DNA of 64,000 nt, from NCBI RefSeq assembly GCF_000697965.2, contig NZ_CP015880.1, positions 62,001 to 126,000 on the forward strand. Reading direction: 5' to 3'. Of this stretch, positions 1 to 10,095 are shown one piece after another (the first letter of the stretch is position 1; each line of letters begins with the position of its first letter). A model generated the notes under the pieces. The model was not told the DNA's origin and ran no database searches. It saw nothing but the letters and a program-made list of their open reading frames with translations. The position numbers and the translations under genes are program-made. This stretch comes from Ensifer adhaerens (GTDB taxonomy: Bacteria; Pseudomonadota; Alphaproteobacteria; Rhizobiales; Rhizobiaceae).

Positions 1-155
1 CCATGCGCCAAACCTAACAGATTCTCTCGCGAAGTGTAGATCAAAACAAGAACATATGTGCGCGGCGGTTAACGCCCGACGAGGGACGAGCGGGTGCCGC
101 AGGTGGCAAGGCAATTTCCTTGCGCGTCGATGGAAAGATCGGCTATGGGAGCATC

Positions 156-680
156 ATGACCATCAAGCCGCTTATCATCCTTCCCGATCCTGTGCTTCGC
201 CAGGTTTCAACGCCGATCGAAACCGTCGACGCGGACGTCCGCCGTCTGGCCGATGACATGCTCGAAACCATGTACGATGCCCCCGGCATCGGCCTTGCCG
301 CGATCCAGATCGGTGTCGCCAGGCGCATGCTGGTGCTCGACGTTTCGAAAGAGGGCGACGAGAAGACGCCACTTGTCTTCATCAACCCCGAGATCGTCGC
401 TTCGTCCGACACCTATTCGGTTTACGAGGAAGGCTGCCTGTCGATCCCGGACTACTACGCCGAGGTCGAGCGCCCCGCTGTCATCACCGTCAAGCACCTC
501 GACCGCGACGGCAAGGAACAGACGATCGAGGCCGAAGGCCTGCTCGCCACCTGCCTGCAGCACGAGATCGACCACCTGAACGGCGTGTTGTTCATCGACC
601 ACATCTCCAAGCTCAAGCGCGACATGGTGATCCGCAAGTTCACCAAGGCTGCCAAGACGCGCGGCGCAAAGGCGATCTGA
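156..680 (+). CDS. def: Peptide deformylase
   Basis: Removes the formyl group from the N-terminal methionine of nascent proteins in the cytosol, using a bound metal. The 174-residue product has all three family motifs in order: GIGLAAIQ near residue 44 (GxGLAAxQ), EGCLS near residue 91 (metal Cys) and HEIDH near residue 134 (two metal His and the catalytic Glu). I chose the ATG at 156 because it has GGGA just upstream and gives the usual length; an ATG-less extension to 120 would add 12 unconserved residues. It precedes fmt, the gene that puts the formyl group on, which is the standard bacterial pairing. Confidence 0.96.
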   Translation: MTIKPLIILPDPVLRQVSTPIETVDADVRRLADDMLETMYDAPGIGLAAIQIGVARRMLVLDVSKEGDEKTPLVFINPEIVASSDTYSVYEEGCLSIPDYYAEVERPAVITVKHLDRDGKEQTIEAEGLLATCLQHEIDHLNGVLFIDHISKLKRDMVIRKFTKAAKTRGAKAI

Positions 681-788
681 GCCTTCGATCGCGGAAGATC
701 ACGCGAAATTTTGAAGGCGGAAACCCATTAAACATTCCAGGAAGAGCGTGAAACGGCTTTCTTGGAATTGTCCTGTTTTTAGAGAATG

Positions 789-823
789 AGATCATTTCGC
801 CGTTTCCCCGCATGAAGTGATCT
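789..823. repeat. Imperfect inverted repeat upstream of fmt
   Basis: Arms AGATCATTTC (789-798) and GAAGTGATCT (814-823) match at 9 of 10 positions around a 15-base spacer. They sit 20 bases before the fmt start codon, just ahead of its Shine-Dalgarno. No T-tract follows, so a terminator is unlikely. It may be a regulator site or a leader stem; function unknown. Confidence 0.3.
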
Positions 824-843
824 GAAAGGACGGAGTTACCGCC

Positions 844-1779
844 TTGTCGCTTCGCATCATCTTCATGGGCACACCGGAATTTTCGGTGCCGACACTGGCG
901 GCACTTGCCGAGGCGGGCCATCAGATCGTCGCCGCCTATACCCAGCCGCCGCGGCCGGGTGGCCGCCGCGGGCTCGATCTGCAGAAATCGCCGGTGCACC
1001 AGGCGGCCGAACTGCTGGGTATTCCGGTGCTGACGCCGGTCAACTTCAAGGACGAGGCGGACCGCCAGACCTTCCGTGATTTCGACGCCGACGTCGCCGT
1101 CGTCGTCGCCTATGGCCTGCTTCTGCCCGAGGCCATCCTCACCGGCACCAAGCTCGGCTGCTACAACGGCCACGCCTCGCTGCTGCCGCGCTGGCGCGGT
1201 GCAGCCCCCATCCAGCGCGCGATCATGGCCGGCGACCACGAGACCGGCATGATGGTGATGAAGATGGAAAAGGGGCTCGATACCGGCCCGGTCGCCCTCA
1301 CCAAGACGGTTCAGATCGGCGAGACGATGACCGGGGGCGAATTGCACGATCGCCTGATGCAGGTCGGCGCCAGTCTGATGCGGGAAGCGATGGCAAAACT
1401 CGAGGCCGACGATCTGCCGCTGACGGTCCAGGCCGAGGACGGCGTCGTCTACGCCCAGAAGATCAGCAAAACGGAAACCCGCATCGATTTCGCCCGTCCC
1501 GCCCGCGAGGTCCACGACCATATCCGCGGCCTGTCGCCATTTCCGGGCGCCTGGTTCGAACTTGAGATCGCCGGCAGGCCGGAGCGCATCAAGGTTCTGA
1601 ACTCGGAGCCCGCTTCCGGCGAGGCCGAGGCCGGCACGGTGCTCGACGATAATCTGACGATTGCCTGCGCCGAGGGCGCCGTTCGGCTCACCCGCCTGCA
1701 GCGCGCCGGCGGCAAGGCGTTGGGTGCGGCCGACTTCCTGCGCGGAACGCCGGTTGCGCCCGGCACGAGGCTCGGCTGA
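844..1779 (+). CDS. fmt: Methionyl-tRNA formyltransferase
   Basis: Formylates initiator Met-tRNA using 10-formyl-tetrahydrofolate, in the cytosol. The 311-residue length is normal. The N-terminal domain begins [10 protein letters not shown], typical of the family, and the hydrolase-fold core is followed by the C-terminal OB-like domain. The start is a TTG at 844, preceded by GGACGGAG at 828-835; no ATG fits better. The stop overlaps the truA start by one base (TGATG), so the two are translationally coupled. Def acts on the product of this enzyme after translation. Confidence 0.96.
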   Translation: MSLRIIFMGTPEFSVPTLAALAEAGHQIVAAYTQPPRPGGRRGLDLQKSPVHQAAELLGIPVLTPVNFKDEADRQTFRDFDADVAVVVAYGLLLPEAILTGTKLGCYNGHASLLPRWRGAAPIQRAIMAGDHETGMMVMKMEKGLDTGPVALTKTVQIGETMTGGELHDRLMQVGASLMREAMAKLEADDLPLTVQAEDGVVYAQKISKTETRIDFARPAREVHDHIRGLSPFPGAWFELEIAGRPERIKVLNSEPASGEAEAGTVLDDNLTIACAEGAVRLTRLQRAGGKALGAADFLRGTPVAPGTRLG

Positions 1780-2522
1780 TGCCGCGGTTCAAGCTGACCG
1801 TCGAATATGACGGCTCGGACTATGTCGGCTGGCAGCGGCAGGACAACGGAGAGTCCGTCCAAGGGGCGATCGAAAAGGCGATCCTGTCGCTGACCGGAGA
1901 GACCGTGTCGATCCGCGGCGCCGGCCGCACCGATTCCGGTGTGCACGCCAGTGGCCAGGTCATGCATGCGGATCTCACGCGTCCGTGGAAGCCCTACACG
2001 CTGCGCAACGCGCTAAATGCCCATCTGGGGCTTGCGGGCGAGCGGGTGGCGATTCTCGAGGCCGAGGAAGTGTCCGAGGAATTCGACGCGCGCTTCTCGG
2101 CGCTGCGCCGCCACTATCTCTACCGCATTATCTCGCGGCCCGCGCCGCTGGCGCTTGAAGCCCGGCGCGCCTGGTGGGTGCCGAAGCCGCTCGACCATGA
2201 AGCCATGCATGCAGGCGCCCAGCGCCTCGTCGGCCATCATGACTTCACCACCTTCCGCTCCGCCCATTGCCAGGCGGCGAGCCCGGTGCGCACGCTCGAT
2301 CGGCTGGACGTCGCGCTTGTCGCCGGCGTCATCGAGATCCGCGCAACGGCGCAGAGCTTCCTGCACAACCAGATCCGCTCCTTCGCCGGCTCGCTGAAGC
2401 TGGTGGGCGAAGGCAAGTGGACGCCGGATGATCTGCAGGCAGCGCTTGAGGCCCGCAACCGCAAGGCCTGCGGCCCCGTGGCGCCGCCCGATGGGCTTTA
2501 TTTCCTTCAGGTGGACTACTGA
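1779..2522 (+). CDS. truA: tRNA pseudouridine(38-40) synthase
   Basis: Converts uridines 38-40 in the anticodon arm of many tRNAs to pseudouridine. The 247-residue protein starts with the family pattern [19 protein letters not shown] and carries [11 protein letters not shown] near residue 48, which contains the catalytic Asp. It shares one base with the end of fmt and is the last gene of the def-fmt-truA run. Its stop codon lies inside a palindrome that probably ends transcription from both sides. Confidence 0.96.
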   Translation: MPRFKLTVEYDGSDYVGWQRQDNGESVQGAIEKAILSLTGETVSIRGAGRTDSGVHASGQVMHADLTRPWKPYTLRNALNAHLGLAGERVAILEAEEVSEEFDARFSALRRHYLYRIISRPAPLALEARRAWWVPKPLDHEAMHAGAQRLVGHHDFTTFRSAHCQAASPVRTLDRLDVALVAGVIEIRATAQSFLHNQIRSFAGSLKLVGEGKWTPDDLQAALEARNRKACGPVAPPDGLYFLQVDY

Positions 2523-2550
2523 TCCCGAAGTCCTAGCTTGTCGGGATCAG
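2519..2550. terminator. Bidirectional terminator between truA and the facing membrane-protein gene
   Basis: Ten-base perfect arms CTGATCCCGA (2519-2528) and TCGGGATCAG (2541-2550) enclose a 12-base loop. The stem contains part of the truA stop codon and the loop contains the stop codon of the convergent gene, so a single compact structure serves both. No clear T-tract, so strength is uncertain. Confidence 0.5.
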
Positions 2551-3132
2551 ACCGAAGAAGCGCTGCAAGAGATCGCCGATCATCATCGACGGCAACAGGA
2601 ACAGCGCCGTCAGCGCCGAGGCAAGCAGCGTCTGGTTGCCGGTCACCATGCGCAAGAGCCGGAAGAGCACCGCAACGCTGATGACGAGCAGCGTCAACCA
2701 GATGAAGCTCGTCAGCCCCTGGCTCCCGGGAATGACGACACGGATCGCCGCCGGCACCGCCATGGCGTAGGAGAGCGGAACCGAGAGCCAGTTTGTGGTA
2801 ACGACGATCGGTACCACCGCTCCGGCAAATCCGAGTGGGCGCGAGAGAATGGCGATCAGCACCAGCGGCAAGAGCCAGCTGACGAGATCGACGACGAGCA
2901 GCTTGAAGATGAAGCCGATGCCGATCGTGGTGCCATCAGGCATGACCGAGAGGTAGTAGAGCCGCCAGGACGCCCAGGTGACGGCGATCGCCGGCAGGCA
3001 CCAGAGCATGGACGTGAACGAGCGCCAGAGGCCACTCTCGCTGAAATCGAGCCAGCGGAAGCCTTCTTCGTTACCCTGCGCCAGGAGCCAGAGCCCCCGG
3101 ATATAGGCAAGCACCTCATCAAGCAGCGGCAT
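2533..3132 (-). CDS. Hypothetical multi-pass inner-membrane protein
   Basis: About 199 residues with roughly five hydrophobic segments (near residues 45-65, 75-95, 103-123, 135-155 and 170-190) and few charged residues, so it is an integral inner-membrane protein of unknown role. I do not recognise a named family; a Yip1-like fold is possible but not shown. I start it at the ATG 3130-3132, which overlaps the 3' end of dapE by 14 bases; a longer form starting at 3162 is possible. The overlap implies co-transcription and coupling with dapE. Confidence 0.75.
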   Translation of the reverse strand: MPLLDEVLAYIRGLWLLAQGNEEGFRWLDFSESGLWRSFTSMLWCLPAIAVTWASWRLYYLSVMPDGTTIGIGFIFKLLVVDLVSWLLPLVLIAILSRPLGFAGAVVPIVVTTNWLSVPLSYAMAVPAAIRVVIPGSQGLTSFIWLTLLVISVAVLFRLLRMVTGNQTLLASALTALFLLPSMMIGDLLQRFFGLIPTS

Positions 3133-4312
3133 GGCCGAACCAGCGGGCGATGAAGGTTTCATAGATATTGGTCAGGGTCTCGAGGTCGGCGACGGCGACC
3201 CGTTCGTCGACCATGTGCATCGTCTGGCCGACGAGGCCGAACTCGACCACCGGGCAATAGTCCTTGATGAAGCGCGCATCCGAGGTTCCGCCGGTCGTCG
3301 ACAGCTTCGGCTGGCGCCCCGTGACGGCTTCGACCGCGCCGGAGAGCGAATCGATCAGCGCGTTGTTGCGCGTGAGAAACACGTGGCTCGGGCGCTCGGC
3401 CCAGACGATTTCGTAGCGAACGGGGGCGCGGTCCGGACGCAGGCTACCGCTTGCCGCGGCACGGTCGAGCCGGGCGATGATCTCGGCCATCAGGCTATCC
3501 GCCGTCCATGTGTCGTTGAAGCGGATGTTGAAGGCGGCCGTCGCCTTGGCCGGAATGACGTTGACGGCACTGTTGCCGACATCGATCGTCGTCACTTCGA
3601 GATTGGAGGGCTGAAAGCTCTCGGTGCCGTTGTCGAAGGGTGGGTCCATCAGCGCCTGCGTCAGCTGCAGGATGCCGCGCACCGGGCTGTCGGCGAGATG
3701 AGGATAGGCCGCATGGCCCTGCACGCCGTGAACGGTGATGCGGCCGGACAGCGAGCCGCGCCGGCCGATCTTGATCATGTCGCCAAGGCTCTCCGGGTTG
3801 GTCGGTTCGCCGACCAGGCACGCATCCCAGCGCTCGCCCTTGTCGGCCGCCCATTGCAAGAGCTTGGTGGTGCCATTGATCGCCGGTCCCTCTTCGTCGC
3901 CGGTGATGAGGAAGGAGACCGAGCCCTTCGGGGCGCCATGCTTTTCGACATGGCGGGCGATTGCCGCGACGAAGCAGGCGATGCCGCCCTTCATGTCGAC
4001 GGCGCCGCGGCCATACATCTCGCCGCCGGCAATGTCGGCCGAAAACGGACCGTGGCTCCAGGCGGCCTCGTCGCCGACGGGAACGACATCCGTATGCCCG
4101 GCAAACATCAGATGCGGGCCTTCGGTTCCAAGCCGCGCATAAAGGTTCTCGATGTCGGGCGTGCCAGCCTCCTTGGCCATCACGCGGTCGACCGCGAAGC
4201 CGAGCGGCTTCAGCATGGCTTCAAGGGCTGCAAGCGCGCCGCCTTCGGCCGGGGTGACTGAGGGGCAACGAATGAGGGTGGCGAGATTGGCGATCGGATC
4301 GGTGGAGGTCAT
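3119..4312 (-). CDS. dapE: Succinyl-diaminopimelate desuccinylase
   Basis: Hydrolyses N-succinyl-LL-diaminopimelate to LL-diaminopimelate in the succinylase branch of lysine and peptidoglycan precursor synthesis. The 397-residue protein is a dizinc M20 peptidase-family enzyme: FAGHTDVVP near residue 70 supplies a metal His and Asp, [10 protein letters not shown] near residue 99 supplies the bridging Asp, and TGDEEGPA near residue 137 supplies the catalytic Glu and next metal ligand. A C-terminal HMVDERV holds the last metal His. The substrate maker's partner dapD is 9 kb away on the same strand. Confidence 0.95.
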   Translation of the reverse strand: MTSTDPIANLATLIRCPSVTPAEGGALAALEAMLKPLGFAVDRVMAKEAGTPDIENLYARLGTEGPHLMFAGHTDVVPVGDEAAWSHGPFSADIAGGEMYGRGAVDMKGGIACFVAAIARHVEKHGAPKGSVSFLITGDEEGPAINGTTKLLQWAADKGERWDACLVGEPTNPESLGDMIKIGRRGSLSGRITVHGVQGHAAYPHLADSPVRGILQLTQALMDPPFDNGTESFQPSNLEVTTIDVGNSAVNVIPAKATAAFNIRFNDTWTADSLMAEIIARLDRAAASGSLRPDRAPVRYEIVWAERPSHVFLTRNNALIDSLSGAVEAVTGRQPKLSTTGGTSDARFIKDYCPVVEFGLVGQTMHMVDERVAVADLETLTNIYETFIARWFGHAAA

Positions 4313-4481
4313 CTAACGTTATGCCGTCTGCATGGCCACGAAGGGCCTTGGGAATGGAGGCTGCTGGTTTATCCGATCGCCAGCGAACTGTCACGCAGGA
4401 TGGGGCACGCGAGACGGGAACTGTGGCGTCGAACGCAGAACGGCGCCGCGCCTGGGCGGAGGCGCAGCGCCGCAGCTTCAA

Positions 4482-4503
4482 CGGGCCGGAAGGATCCGGC
4501 CCG
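4482..4503 (-). terminator. Stem-loop after the RND pump gene
   Basis: Arms CGGGCCGGA (4482-4490) and TCCGGCCCG (4495-4503) form a perfect 9-base stem with a 4-base loop, 31 bases past the pump stop codon. No T-tract follows on the minus strand, so it may be a weak terminator or an mRNA-stabilising end. Confidence 0.45.
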
Positions 4504-4534
4504 CCTGAAGATCGCGAAGGGAATGGAGAAGGGC

Positions 4535-7500
4535 TTATTCTCCGGGTGCGAGATGCGGCGCCTCGATATGGGCTCCCGCGTGCTTCAGAGGCCGCTCGCC
4601 AGCGAGCTTGCGGATCAGCACGTAGAACACCGGCGTCATGAAGATGCCGAAGGCGGTGACGCCGATCATGCCGGCAAAGACCGCGATACCCATGGCCGAG
4701 CGCATTTCCGCACCGGCGCCGGTCGACATGACAAGCGGCACCACGCCCATGATGAAGGCCATCGAGGTCATCAGGATCGGGCGCAGACGCAGCCGGCTCG
4801 CTTCGATCGCCGCCTTGACCGGCGTGCTGCCCGACAGTTCCAGTTCGCGGGCGAACTCGACGATGAGGATGGCATTCTTCGCCGATAGCCCGACCAAGAC
4901 GATCAGACCGATCTGGGTGAAGACGTTGTTGTCGCCTCCGGTCAGCCAGACACCGACGAGTGCCGCCATGATGCCCATCGGCACGATCAGGATGATGGCG
5001 ATCGGTAGCGTCAGGCTCTCATACTGGGCCGCAAGCACGAGGTAGACGAGCAACAGCGCCAGCGGGAAGACCAGGATGCCGGAGTTGCCAGCCAGGATCT
5101 GCTGGTAGGTCAGGTCCGTCCATTCGTAGTCGATGCCCGGAGGCAGGGTTTCAGCGGCGATGCGTTCGATGGCTTCCTGCGCCTGGCCGGACGAGAAACC
5201 CGGTGCCGGGCCGCCGTTGATGTCGGCCGACAGGAAGCCGTTGTAGCGGATCGCCCGTTCGGCGCCGACCGTCTGCTCGACCTTCAGAAGCGCCGACAGC
5301 GGGATCATCTCGCCGGATTGCGAACGCACCTTCAGCTTGCCGATGTCGTCGGCATGGCTGCGGTAGTTCGCATCCGCCTGGACGCGCACGCTGTATGTGC
5401 GGCCGAAGGCGTTGAAGTCGTTGACGTAGAGCGAGCCGAGGTAGATCTGCAGCGTCTCGAAGACGTCGGTGACGGCCACGCCGAGCTGGCGTGCCTTCAC
5501 GCGGTCAAGGTCGGCATAGAGCTGCGGCACGTTGATCTGGTAGCTCGAATAGAGACCGGCCAGCTCCGGTGCCTGGTAGGCCTTGGCGAGGAAGGCCTTG
5601 GTCGCCTCGTCGAGCGCCTGGTAACCGAGGCCGTTCTTGTCCTCGAGCTGCAGCTTGAAGCCGCCGGTCGTTCCGAGACCCTGGACGGGCGGCGGCGGGA
5701 ACATGGCGATGAAAGCATCCTGGATGACGCCGAATTCCTGGTTGAGCTGCATGGCGATCGCGCCGCCGGACAGTTCAGGCGTCTTGCGTTCCTCGAAGGG
5801 CTTGAGCGCGACGAAGACGATGCCGGAGTTCGACGAGTTGGTGAAGCCGTTGATCGACAGGCCCGGGAAGGCGATGGCGTTTTCGACGCCCGGGTGCTTG
5901 AGCGCAATTTCGCTCATCCGCTTGATCACGTCTTCCGAGCGGTCGAGCGTGGCTGCGTCCGGAAGCTGGGCAAAGCCGATCAGGTACTGCTTGTCCTGCG
6001 CCGGTACGAAGCCGCCGGGGACCGCGCGAAACAGCGTGAAGGTGACGCCGAGAAGCACGACATAGACCACCATGATCAGCGACTTGCGTGTCAGGATGCG
6101 ACCCACACCGCGGCCATAGGCCTCCGAGCTTGCGCCGAAGAAGCGGTTGAAGCCGCGGAAGAACCAGCCGAAAAGCCTGTCCATCAACCGCGTCAGCCAG
6201 TCCTTCGGCGCGTGGTGGTCCTTCAAGAGAAGGGCAGCCAGCGCCGGGGAGAGCGTCAGCGAGTTGAGCGCCGAGATCACGGTCGAGATGGCGATCGTCA
6301 GCGCGAACTGGCGATAGAACTGGCCGGTGAGGCCGGTGATGAAGGCGAGCGGCACGAACACCGCGACGAGCACCAGCGCGATCGCGATGATCGGACCCGA
6401 GACTTCCTGCATGGCGCGGTAGGTCGCCTGGACCGGCGACAGTCCCTGCTCGATGTTGCGTTCGACGTTTTCCACCACGACGATCGCGTCGTCGACGACG
6501 ATGCCGATCGCAAGCACGAGGCCGAAGAGGCTGAGCGCGTTGATCGAGAAGCCGAAGACATACATGACGGCGAAGGTGCCGACGATCGAGACCGGAACGG
6601 CGACGAGCGGAATGATCGAGGCGCGCCAGGTCTGCAGGAAGATGATGACGACGAGCACGACCAGCGCGATCGCCTCGAGCAGCGTGTCGACCACGGATTC
6701 GATCGAGGCGCGCACGAACTGTGTCGTGTCGTAGACGATGCCGTAGTCGACGCCTTCAGGCATGGTGAGCTTCATCTCGGCCATGGCCTTGCGGACGTCG
6801 TCCGAAATCTGGATCGCGTTCGATCCAGGCGCCTGGAAGACCGCCATGCCGACGGCCGGCTTGTTGTCTAGCAAGGAGCGCAGCGAGTATTCGGACGCGC
6901 CCATTTCGACGCGGGCGACATCGCCGAGCCGAGTCACTTCGCCCTGGGCGCCGGATTTGACGACGATGTTCTCGAAATCCTCAGGCGTCTGCAGACGGCC
7001 CTGCGCGTTGACCGAAAGCTGCAGATCGAGACCTGGGACGGAAGGCGAGGCGCCGATGACGCCTGCCGCCGCCTGGACGTTCTGGCCGCGCACCGCGTTG
7101 GCGATATCGCCTGCGGCAAGGCCGCGCTCGGCTGCCTTCTGCGGGTCGATCCAGATGCGCATCGAATAGTCGCCGCCGCCGAAGATCTGCACCTGGCCGA
7201 CACCTTCGATGCGGGCCAGCCGGTCCTTGACGTTGAGCACACCGTAGTTGCGCAGATAGTTGATGTCGTACTGGCCGTTCGGCGAAAGCAGGTGCACGAC
7301 CATGGTCAGGTCGGGCGAGCTCTTGACGGTGGTGACGCCGAGGCGGCGCACCTCCTCGGGCAGCCGCGGCTCGGCCTGCGAGACGCGGTTTTGGACGAGC
7401 TGCTGCGCCTGGTCCGGATCGGTGCCGAGCGCGAAGGTGACGGTCAGCGTCATGAGGCCATCGGCGGTCGCCTGGCTCTGCATGTAGAGCATGTCTTCGA

Positions 7501-7720
7501 CGCCGTTGATCTGTTCTTCAAGCGGTGTCGCCACCGTTTCGGCGATGACGGCCGGGTTTGCGCCCGGATACTGCGCGCGCACGACGATCTGCGGCGGGAC
7601 GACTTCGGGATATTCGGAGATCGGCAGACCGGTCATGCCGATCAGGCCGGCCACGAAGATCAGGACCGATAATACGCCCGCGAAGACCGGGCGGTCGACG
7701 AAGAAGCGTGAGAAGTTCAT
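4535..7720 (-). CDS. RND multidrug efflux permease, HAE1 (AcrB/MexF-like) family
   Basis: Proton-driven inner-membrane pump that captures hydrophobic compounds from the periplasm and passes them to an outer-membrane channel. At 1061 residues it has the usual length and the duplicated layout of 12 membrane segments and two large periplasmic loops. GIVVDDAIVVVENVER near residue 405 has the paired Asp of the proton relay, and SAKNAILIVEFA near residue 940 has the matching Lys. Start supported by AAGGGGG upstream. It is the last gene of a hydrolase-like/adaptor/pump operon; no outer-membrane channel gene is nearby, so it probably borrows a TolC-type protein. Substrates cannot be read from sequence. 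Confidence 0.93.
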   Translation of the reverse strand: MNFSRFFVDRPVFAGVLSVLIFVAGLIGMTGLPISEYPEVVPPQIVVRAQYPGANPAVIAETVATPLEEQINGVEDMLYMQSQATADGLMTLTVTFALGTDPDQAQQLVQNRVSQAEPRLPEEVRRLGVTTVKSSPDLTMVVHLLSPNGQYDINYLRNYGVLNVKDRLARIEGVGQVQIFGGGDYSMRIWIDPQKAAERGLAAGDIANAVRGQNVQAAAGVIGASPSVPGLDLQLSVNAQGRLQTPEDFENIVVKSGAQGEVTRLGDVARVEMGASEYSLRSLLDNKPAVGMAVFQAPGSNAIQISDDVRKAMAEMKLTMPEGVDYGIVYDTTQFVRASIESVVDTLLEAIALVVLVVIIFLQTWRASIIPLVAVPVSIVGTFAVMYVFGFSINALSLFGLVLAIGIVVDDAIVVVENVERNIEQGLSPVQATYRAMQEVSGPIIAIALVLVAVFVPLAFITGLTGQFYRQFALTIAISTVISALNSLTLSPALAALLLKDHHAPKDWLTRLMDRLFGWFFRGFNRFFGASSEAYGRGVGRILTRKSLIMVVYVVLLGVTFTLFRAVPGGFVPAQDKQYLIGFAQLPDAATLDRSEDVIKRMSEIALKHPGVENAIAFPGLSINGFTNSSNSGIVFVALKPFEERKTPELSGGAIAMQLNQEFGVIQDAFIAMFPPPPVQGLGTTGGFKLQLEDKNGLGYQALDEATKAFLAKAYQAPELAGLYSSYQINVPQLYADLDRVKARQLGVAVTDVFETLQIYLGSLYVNDFNAFGRTYSVRVQADANYRSHADDIGKLKVRSQSGEMIPLSALLKVEQTVGAERAIRYNGFLSADINGGPAPGFSSGQAQEAIERIAAETLPPGIDYEWTDLTYQQILAGNSGILVFPLALLLVYLVLAAQYESLTLPIAIILIVPMGIMAALVGVWLTGGDNNVFTQIGLIVLVGLSAKNAILIVEFARELELSGSTPVKAAIEASRLRLRPILMTSMAFIMGVVPLVMSTGAGAEMRSAMGIAVFAGMIGVTAFGIFMTPVFYVLIRKLAGERPLKHAGAHIEAPHLAPGE

Positions 7721-7848
7721 GGTATCCCCCTTGGGATGCGTTCGGGCAGACCTCCGGCGGGCGCGGCGAAAAAACGCGCCGCGCGGCCATGTCTGCAGAG
7801 TGATGCCTTGGCTGGAGCCTCTTCACACCGGGCGAAGAGGCGCCGGGA

Positions 7849-9051
7849 TTACTTGGCGATAGAGGCGGTCGTTTCCTCGACCTGCTGCGGCGCCACGACG
7901 ACGCCGGGGCGAACCCGCTGCAGGCCGTTGACGACGATGTTCTCGCCGGACTTCAGGCCGCTTTCGACGATGCGCAGACCGTCGGAATTCGGCCCCAGCT
8001 TCACCTGGCGATACTCGACCTTGTTGTCGGTGCCGACGACGAAGACGAATTTCTTGTCCTGGTCGGAGCCGATGGCGCGGTCGCTGATCACAAGCTTTTC
8101 CTCGGGGTCCGGCTCGCCGATGCGGATGCGGACGAACTGTCCGGGGATCAGCCTGCCGTCGGCGTTTTCAAGCGCCGCGCGTACCCGGATCGTGCCGGTT
8201 GCCGCATCCACCTCGTTGTTGATGAGCTGGATATGGCCCAAGATCGGCGTGCCCTCGTCGGCGGCGGTGCCGACCTGGACCGGCAGGCGCTCGATCGCGT
8301 TGCCGCCGGCCGATGCTGCGAGCCGGGCGAGAGCGGTGGTGACCACTTCTTCGCTGGCGTTGAAGCTCGCATAGATTGGATCGACCGAGACGAGCGTTGT
8401 CAGCACAGGCGAGGCGGAACCGGCAGCAACGAGGTTGCCGGCGGTGACGTCGAGCCGGCCGACGCGGCCGGAGATCGGCGCACGGACCTCGGTGTATTGC
8501 AGATCGAGTTCGGCCGTGCGCAGCGCCGCCTTGGCCGAGCGCACCTCCGCCTGAGCTTCGTCATAGGCGCTGGCGCGCTGGTCGACGCTGCTCTGCGGCA
8601 CGGCGCTGGTGGTCACCAGCTTGCGGCCGCGCTCGAGCTCGATCTTGGCGAGCGAAACACGCGCTTCGGCAGCCTCGACCTGGGCCTTTGCCCGCTCGAC
8701 GGCTGCGGCATAGGGCTCGGGATCGATCGTCACCAGGAGGTCACCTTGCTTGACCAGCGCACCTTCGCGGAAGTGGGCTTTCAGGATGGCGCCGCCGACG
8801 CGCGGGCGCACCTCGACACGCTCGATCGCTTCAAGGCGTCCGGAGAATTCCTCCCAGGTGGTGATGCGCTTGGACTGCGCCCGCGCCACCGAGACCGGCA
8901 CGGCCGGCGGAGGAGCGGCGGACGCATCGGTCGCGGCATCGGCCTCGAAATGCTGCGGCAGGCCGAACATGACGGCGGCGCCGCCGCCGACAGACAAAAG
9001 GATACTCAGGCCGGCGCCCCAGAGGGCCCGGCGGGTCACTGTCGATGTCAT
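7849..9051 (-). CDS. RND efflux periplasmic adaptor (membrane fusion protein)
   Basis: Bridges the inner-membrane pump encoded next to it and an outer-membrane channel. The 400-residue protein begins with a short positively charged segment and a hydrophobic stretch (about residues 8-32) that anchors or exports it. The HlyD/AcrA order is present: a biotinyl-lipoyl half motif (VRPRVGGAILKAHFREG), an alpha-helical hairpin, the second lipoyl half (YTEVRAPISGRVGR) and the beta-barrel region. GGAGAG precedes the start. It lies 128 bases ahead of the pump gene and 79 bases after the hydrolase-like gene, all on the minus strand. Confidence 0.93.
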   Translation of the reverse strand: MTSTVTRRALWGAGLSILLSVGGGAAVMFGLPQHFEADAATDASAAPPPAVPVSVARAQSKRITTWEEFSGRLEAIERVEVRPRVGGAILKAHFREGALVKQGDLLVTIDPEPYAAAVERAKAQVEAAEARVSLAKIELERGRKLVTTSAVPQSSVDQRASAYDEAQAEVRSAKAALRTAELDLQYTEVRAPISGRVGRLDVTAGNLVAAGSASPVLTTLVSVDPIYASFNASEEVVTTALARLAASAGGNAIERLPVQVGTAADEGTPILGHIQLINNEVDAATGTIRVRAALENADGRLIPGQFVRIRIGEPDPEEKLVISDRAIGSDQDKKFVFVVGTDNKVEYRQVKLGPNSDGLRIVESGLKSGENIVVNGLQRVRPGVVVAPQQVEETTASIAK

Positions 9052-9130
9052 CTTTTCTCTCCTTGCCGGTTGGGAGCCGGCGCTTTGCGTTCGATGCCAG
9101 ATCGGGGAATGAGCCTCTGAGCGGCCCCGC

Positions 9131-9955
9131 CTAACGCACCGTCATTTCCGCCGGCTTTGCCCCCGCCTTCTGGAAGAAGCGGGCGAAGATGCCGGTAATT
9201 TCCTTCTGCTGTGCCGACCAGCTTTCGCCGGTGCCTGCGTTCTGCGGCAACCATCCGGCGCGTCCGGGCAGCACGTGGGATTCGACCGCCACGCCCGCCT
9301 TGCGCAGGCGCTCGGCATAGGCTTCAGCCTCGTCGCGCATCGGGCACTCTTCGCTGGTCACGATCAGCGAAGGCACGAGGCCGGCGAGCCGCGTACAGTG
9401 GGCCGGCGCGGCGTAAGGGTGGGTGAAGCCACCGTTCTGGCCGAGATAGCGCTGCCAGCCGTCGGCGATCGATTGCGCCGAGGACTGGGGACAGTATTGA
9501 CGGAACGATGCCGTTGCCAGGCACGGATCCAGCATCGGCGACAGCAGGATCTGGCCCTTGAGATCGGTCAGATACTGGTCTCGCGCCATCAGCGCGGCCC
9601 CGGCGGCGACATTGCCGCCAGCCTCTTCGCCGGCCACGAACAGCGACGACTTCTTGTGTGCGAACTGCGGGCAGCGCGCGCGCATCGACGACAGCATGGC
9701 ATAGGCGACATCGAGGGCCGCGGGAAAGGGGTTGAGGCAGGCCGCGGAATATTCCGGAGATATCACCACCGCTCCGGCTGCCGCGAGTGCCTCGGCAACG
9801 CGCTCGCCGGCAGCGATCGTTCCGCCGACGAAGGAGCCGCCATGCAGGTGCAGTACGATCGGCGGCGGATTAAGCAGGGTCTCGCCGCGGTAGACGCGTG
9901 CGGTGCACGAGCCTTGGCCCGTCTGCATCGTCTCCACTTTGAACTGTTCGCCCAT
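9131..9955 (-). CDS. Alpha/beta-hydrolase-fold protein (HSL family) without catalytic triad
   Basis: The 274-residue protein follows the hormone-sensitive-lipase family along its length and keeps the oxyanion motif as HLHGGSF (residues 36-42). All three catalytic positions are changed. The nucleophile motif GDSAGGN reads GEEAGGN (Ser to Glu111), the acid motif DPLRDE reads CPMRDE (Asp to Cys204), and the HGF His region reads AGW (His to Ala233). It is unlikely to be an esterase; a ligand-binding role is an inference. I prefer the ATG at 9955 (upstream AAGG); 10006 is possible. It probably leads the adaptor-pump operon and faces a LysR gene. Confidence 0.8.
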   Translation of the reverse strand: MGEQFKVETMQTGQGSCTARVYRGETLLNPPPIVLHLHGGSFVGGTIAAGERVAEALAAAGAVVISPEYSAACLNPFPAALDVAYAMLSSMRARCPQFAHKKSSLFVAGEEAGGNVAAGAALMARDQYLTDLKGQILLSPMLDPCLATASFRQYCPQSSAQSIADGWQRYLGQNGGFTHPYAAPAHCTRLAGLVPSLIVTSEECPMRDEAEAYAERLRKAGVAVESHVLPGRAGWLPQNAGTGESWSAQQKEITGIFARFFQKAGAKPAEMTVR

Positions 9956-10013
9956 CTCTCTTGCCTTCGGCCCGAGCCAAACCCACATGTGGCGACAACA
10001 CGCCACGACAGGA

Positions 10014-10072
10014 GAATAGCATTGTCTTCTGTCTGGAATAGTCTTTTCAATCTGATTACACTATTCGTATTC
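10014..10072. promoter_or_regulatory. Putative LysR-type operator in the divergent intergenic region
   Basis: GAATAG occurs at 10014-10019 and 10036-10041, and its inverse CTATTC at 10061-10066, followed by GTATTC at 10067-10072. The region is AT-richer than its surroundings and lies between the LysR gene and the hydrolase-like gene it faces. LysR proteins usually bind such spaced repeats in the shared promoter region; assignment is by position. Confidence 0.4.
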
Positions 10073-10095
10073 TCGAACAATTACGGCTCTTGAAA

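Noticed and set aside
1..155. Possible LexA-type or other operator near GAACATATG upstream of def
   Set aside because: The second half-site is not at the spacing required for alphaproteobacterial LexA; only the short ACATATGT palindrome is present.
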